A stretch of 64,000 nt of DNA from Nemopilema nomurai (taxonomy: Eukaryota > Cnidaria > Scyphozoa > Rhizostomeae > Rhizostomatidae): the NCBI GenBank assembly GCA_003864495.1, contig PEDN01001358.1, positions 372,001 to 436,000 of the forward strand, read 5' to 3'. Position numbers and translations under genes: made by a program. The notes under the pieces are model-generated. The model had not been told where the DNA came from, ran no database searches, and was given only the letters and a program-made list of their open reading frames with translations. This document shows, piece after piece, positions 59,278 through 64,000 of this stretch (positions are counted from its first letter, which is position 1; every line of letters begins with the position of its first letter).

Positions 59278-62200
59278 CTGTAAAACACAAGCCACATGAT
59301 TAAGAATATATACTGTGTATTAAAAGGTTATCAAACTCAAAAGCCTGAAATTAAACCAGGGCACACGCAAAGCCCAGAAAGGTTGAAATGTTGTTGCGTG
59401 CAAGTCTAGTTTAATATTATCAAACTTTGAAATGTGGACATTCCCAAACAACTTTTAAAGCAGTTCCTGGAAATGACACTTCCTAGGGAAATTTAAATCA
59501 ACCAGTAAAAGTATTGATGTTTTATGTAGATATGGTAAATATCAAATGTCTGGGTTTTAAAAATTCCAAAACAGGGTTTAAAATAAAATTCAACTCTAAG
59601 ATCTTAATGAATTAAAAGTTAAAAGTCAGTGACAATCAAAAGACTAATCTAATTCTCAATAAACATATTATATATCTAGGAAAGAAACCTTGGTTGAAAG
59701 TGGAGGGGGTGTGGGGCATTCAAGTCAATTAAAAAGAAAATCAGATGGTCAATGTTTCGAAGATGATTCATGCTCGACATTGCCTTGGGGAAATCTATTA
59801 AAATCCCAATTACACCCCTTACAACAGTGGACAAAGTCTTCTGCCTCCAACTCCAGACATATTACTTACCATTAAGGACTTAATTTAATAATTCTCCATC
59901 CATGAACCAATGAGAAACATATTAGCAGAGCTTGATCATTTGCATTTTAGAACGATTTTTCTCTATGTTGATTCAAATGTCGCCCACTTTCACAATACCA
60001 AATTTTGGTATCGAGCGGAAACCTTACCTTGAACAGTCTCGTTCTCTTGTAGACTCTGCAGTGACTCATCTATTGCATTTCCAGGCGATCCCGGGTGGTC
60101 ATCTTCATCAAGAATGCAATTCTTTGGCGCATTACCGGGACATCTCCGGTAGAATGGATGGTCCCAGACGTACAGCGGTGGTGAGGTACCCCCGTCTGTG
60201 CACGGTTGGGTCGCCGTCTCCTGCTCAGATAGGAAGCTGCCTTGGTTAACCTCCGTCTCTGTTGGCATTTCAACGCCGTCCGCGTCTTCGTCTAAAGGCA
60301 ACTCCATCGTTCCGTCTTCATGATGCGTGGACGGGCTTTGCGCCATCGCAGGGGAATCATCACTGACGACGAACGAGGCTCCTTTGCCCAAGATGCTCCT
60401 CCTCAGGCTGCGCCGTGACTGCAGCAGCAGATCGTCATCAGAATCACCCGAATCACTCTCCGTATCGAAGTCATCTTCGTATTCGCCGACTGCTTGCTCG
60501 TGATTCATCGATCGATTCCCCGACAGAAGATTCACCATATTCAACTCGTTCGAAGATACTGACTCGCAATCATCATCATCATCATCATCATCATCATTGC
60601 AATCAATCTCTTCCATGATGCTAGACTCATCCCTCACTGGCACTTCGTCAGCATGTCCACAAGCGCCTTCCCAGCTCTCCACAGTGTCACCCACGTGAGA
60701 GGCTTCTTTGGTAGAGGAAACATCAAAACGAAGTGACTCTCCGCGTGCTTGCAAATTCGAATCAAGCAAGTCCGGATGCGGACGGGTCCTTTCGATTAAC
60801 ATCGTCTCGGCTTCTTGCACATCGACGTCATCCAGGGCTTCTAAACTCCCCCTGGTTCCATTCCGAATCGACTTGTTTTGCGAATTCCGGCCTGATTTGT
60901 TTTTAGACCCGTCAGCAGTCGGTTCTGAAAACAGCGATTGTGACGTAGCATATTGAGACGACGTGCATATGCCATTGACTGAGTTTCCCAAGTCGGTCGA
61001 TGTAGGATGGGAGTGGTTTGCAAGCCGGTGTGCCGCCCCATCTGTATTGGCCGAACTTGAGAACAATGACTCCGACCCTGCAAAATGAGAGAGTCCATCT
61101 GATTCTGTAGACTTCTCTGCGATCTGCAAATTTCTCATGGCACTCCAGTTGAAGCTTCTGTGCCTCTCTACAGCCAGCGGATGAACGGACTTCTCCTGGT
61201 GTGGCGTGGAACACTGCAGCGAGTTGATGTCAATGTGATTGACGGCATCGGTGAGACCAAAACTCATTCTCTGATCGCTAGCTGTGCAAGAGGAATTGGC
61301 AGACAATGCTTGCATGTTCATGGAAGAGAAATTTGCCTGCTCCTTGAGGAAATCGCTCTCCGTCCCTGTTAGTCGCAGGGGGCTACAAGCAGCGTCGATG
61401 ACTTCAACAGAAGCATCACTAGATTCATTGGCCGGGGCGTCGTTTGTTTTGGTGAGGCCGTAAATAAGCGCCGCAGCAGACCTACGAAGCTCTTTAAGTG
61501 GAGACGTGATGGTGTTAGTAAGAGGGCTTCTTGCTAGGGGCGATTTCGGCGTTGATACAGCATGGTCTGATGCAGCAACAGGGGTATGTGGTGACGCACC
61601 AACAGGAGGATACCCCCCTGGTGAGCCGCGTTGCTCTTCACTCAACGACATATGGCTGATTGGGCTGCACATCTTATCAACCACCTCGATGTACGATGCA
61701 CTGCTTGTGTTGCCGTCTGCATGCTCATTTGGATGCTGCCCATTCTTCTCGTCCTGATTCGGAGATCTTTGTCTGTCCTGTGACTTCACGTTAGGTGCAC
61801 AGTTCACAGACAAGGATCCCAGTTGACTCGAATCGTGACCCCCGTCTTCATGAATAGAGTCTCGCACTGACAAATCTGCGGTCGATGACGTCATTTCACT
61901 TTCGAAATATTCACCATGGTTACTAGAATATGCTTCAGGCTCTGAAAGCCTACAAATGCTTGGTCTCTCGTCATAAGAGTTGTCAATCAAAATTTCATTT
62001 TCAATTCTACATTCGGGCGACTCCGCGACGTATTGATTCCCGCCAATAGAAGGCCTCGATTCCAGGAAGCTGCCGTTATCAGCCTCTTCTTTGATATTAA
62101 CGCCGTCCGCCATGGCTATCGGAGAGTCTTTGATCTCTTGTATTTCATGGTAATCACTGCTTTTTGAAACACTTTCTGACTCTTCTGTCAAGGAATCTTC

Positions 62201-64000
62201 AATTTCGATCACATTTTCAGCGTGATTACTTCGATGCATTGAATCAGGCGAGTGGAAGCTGCGTTGCCCAGTTGGAGAATCAGGAACGACAATCCTAATG
62301 CAGAAAAACAGGACAGTCAACAAAGAGTGTTGATGGCATTGACTGGTCTATTTAAGAAACTAACTTGCAAACAGAAAAAGCTGTCTCTAAGCTGAGATGG
62401 TGCCAAATATAGAAAATACGAGGAAGACAGTTTTCATCTAAGCATTTAATCTATGGCCGTATCGGGCATCAAAGATATTGAGTCAGGGCATCTGTAGAAG
62501 GTCACGTCAAATACAAAAAGGGACACCTCACTGCATCTGTTTGGGGTCTGGGTTGTTTTTGCTTCTTTTTCTCACTCTGAAACAAGGAACAAGTTACAGA
62601 TTAGGCAATAAAAGCGTCACTTCGACGCGAAAATATTTACTTGATATCACAAATTTATTTCCATATTTTGGAGCATGTATATATAAAGGCTAAAAAACTA
62701 GTGCAATAAAAAGGTAATTCGATGCAGTAGCCTTGTAGAAGGTAATTAATTGCACTTGCTAGGAACAAATTAACTTTCCTTTCTCATAATCAAAGACTCA
62801 CAAATCACTTGAAAAAATTTACGTTTCAAAACTCAAAATCATACATTGGCTACAGATGGTAGATATCTTCTTATATCTGAAGACTTGAATGCGTCGTTCA
62901 TGGAAAGTCGAGATATTTCTGTGCATATATTCACTTCGGATGTGACAAGATCTTGAGCTCTTTTTGCCTGTCATACAGAAAATGGAAACGGTGAGAAAAA
63001 CGTCCCAAACAGATTTGAAAGATTGCATTAAAGAGAGCACAAGGCGGTGCTGATTCACTCGATCGCTCATCATACAATCACAAACACAATCACAAATCAT
63101 CACTCAATCGTAAGCACAATCACGACTCATCACTCAAGCACAAGTACAATCACAACACATCACTTAATCACACGCACAATCACAATTCATCACTCAATCA
63201 CACGCACAATCACAATTCATCACTCAATCACAAGCACAATCACAACTCATCACTCAATCACAAGCACAATCACAACACATCACTCAAGCACAGTTTACCC
63301 TGTCCTACACTTCATCCACCATTCTTCGGCTCTAAGGCAAACTGAAGACACCTTAGCCATGTTATGCTGTTGTTTAGCAAATCAAAGAACAGCCATCGAT
63401 ACACTCATTCAAGGTTGGCATGGGCGTGATTTATATTCTGATGCAAGATGCGAAGCGTTCTTAAATCAAACGATAGATGATAAATAAAAGAAGACATACC
63501 CTTTCCACCACCTGCGCATCAAACTCAGTTCCTCCAGCCACAGCTTCTTCATCTACGCCTTTCCCATCTTTCGCGTAGACTAAATTGTGATCGCTTATGC
63601 CAAATATGTCTTGAGGAACGATAAGAAATCAATATATAAGTAACAAATTCAATGGTCGCCTGGTGCTTACCATTAGCGAATCTACTGGCTACTTGATAAG
63701 TCGTCTTGCTTCACAAGTACATTCGGAGAACTGTAACTCAGACATTGGTGCGTGAAATATATCGCAAAGAAGAAAGAGAGGTGAGACCTTAGAAGATACA
63801 CTTGAGTCTGGCATTAAAAGAGCAACTTTTTAAGCATTTATTGTTTACTTTACAAACCCTTTTCTTACACATTAACAGCTTCATTATGAACCATAATTTG
63901 CAACCTAACAATTTTCAGAGCACACACTGGGAAATGAGATTTAAGATACTCACTTAGTGACGTCAAAAAGTCCAAATGGCTTTCCACCGATGGGTCCCAT
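59024..64000 (-). CDS. ERCC6L: ERCC6L/PICH-type SNF2 translocase, C-terminal part (6 exons); N-terminal helicase outside window
   Basis: PICH coats ultrafine anaphase DNA bridges and is a Plk1 partner. Exons in transcript order: 63954-64000 (cut by the window), 63500-63609, 62854-62967, 62527-62576, 60028-62294, 59024-59277. Phases close: 946 residues and a TAG stop. The first two join to read DPSVESHLDFLTSL then NIFGISDHNLVYAKD, matching the GISDHDLMY segment just after the helicase in vertebrate PICH. Next come AKRAQDLV, LPSSEKKKQKQPRP, a long Ser/Asp-rich region (NVIEIEDSLTEESES, SRRSLRRSILGKG) and a final TPR-like pair (YTQYVKEAKRERHLGNEPGA, LLAFMKALEMADHD). The gene lies 2.9 kb upstream of SGSM on the same strand. 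The intron between 62968 and 63499 holds a 30-bp tandem repeat; the other introns show nothing. Confidence 0.9.
60028..62294 (-). CDS. ERCC6L: ERCC6L large exon: disordered Ser/Asp-rich region
   Basis: 756 codons with many SP/TP sites (SPLARSPLTNTITSPL), which are candidates for mitotic kinase phosphorylation, and a run of nine Asp encoded by a GAT/ATC microsatellite near 60,570-60,600. The short motif SRRSLRRSIL resembles SRRSLASRRSL of vertebrate PICH. Opposite-strand open frames here are shadows. The true start of the exon is the acceptor at 62295-62296, not the upstream methionine of the open frame. Confidence 0.88.
63062..63292. repeat. Tandem repeat of about 30 bp (CAC AATCACAACTCATCACTCA type), ERCC6L intron
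   Basis: About eight imperfect units containing ACAATCACAA and CATCACTCAATCACA. It produces a long open frame on the plus strand (63047-63487) that has no other sign of coding. Confidence 0.9.

Noticed and set aside
63047..63487. 146-codon plus-strand frame rich in THHSI
   Set aside because: Generated by the 30-bp tandem repeat in an ERCC6L intron.
63671..63708. Possible 38-bp ERCC6L exon (KTTYQVASRFAN)
   Set aside because: Splice sites and phase fit one reading, but skipping it joins DPSVESHLDFLTSL directly to NIFGISDHNLVY, which matches PICH far better.

Overview
This is nuclear DNA from an animal. It holds four multi-exon genes of clearly metazoan families: an unconventional myosin XVIII, an iodothyronine deiodinase selenoprotein, an SGSM-type RUN/TBC RabGAP and a PICH/ERCC6L helicase. 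All have spliceosomal introns, and the gaps carry many DNA-transposon derivatives and a LINE tail. The LINE tail, the HIRAN-like transposon ORF and the AT-rich MITE landscape resemble what I know of cnidarian (perhaps anthozoan) genomes. That placement is inference; a sponge or another invertebrate is not excluded. No bacterial, organellar or viral gene is seen.

Layout. (1) 1-16,079, minus strand: the 5' part of a myosin XVIII gene, 16 coding exons joined in phase (1,148 codons) from a Lys/Glu-rich N-terminus and PDZ domain through most of the motor; the rest lies left of the window. Its introns hold a MITE, an 11/22-bp minisatellite with a 297-bp higher-order repeat, and a tandem array of duplicated 3' splice sites. 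(2) 16.1-26.4 kb: no host gene recognised. It contains a decayed LINE tail, a HIRAN-like ORF (minus) facing away from a decayed pogo/Tigger transposase (plus), and a MITE inside the transposase. (3) 26.4-29.4 kb, plus: a two-exon deiodinase with an in-frame UGA for selenocysteine and a TATA box upstream. (4) 29.4-37.7 kb: intergenic, with two further copies of the TA-target MITE (one carrying a nested MITE whose empty site is seen in another copy), a 953-bp hAT-like non-autonomous element and a G-quadruplex-type tract. (5) 37,672-56,121, minus: a complete SGSM gene, 19 coding exons, 1,052 aa. (6) 56.1-59.0 kb: spacer with repeat-element ends. (7) 59,024-64,000, minus: the C-terminal 946 aa of an ERCC6L/PICH orthologue; the helicase core lies right of the window.

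The host genes form no obvious functional unit: cytoskeletal scaffold, thyroid-hormone-type metabolism, Rab/Rap regulation and anaphase-bridge resolution. SGSM and ERCC6L lie head-to-tail on one strand. The most unusual items are the divergent HIRAN + pogo arrangement, in which the HIRAN ORF runs out through the element's subterminal repeats; the multiplied splice acceptor inside myosin XVIII; and the deiodinase gene, whose SECIS element I could not identify convincingly.

Exon models come from reading splice sites and protein family signatures by eye. Phases close exactly for all four genes, but no transcript data or database search was available.
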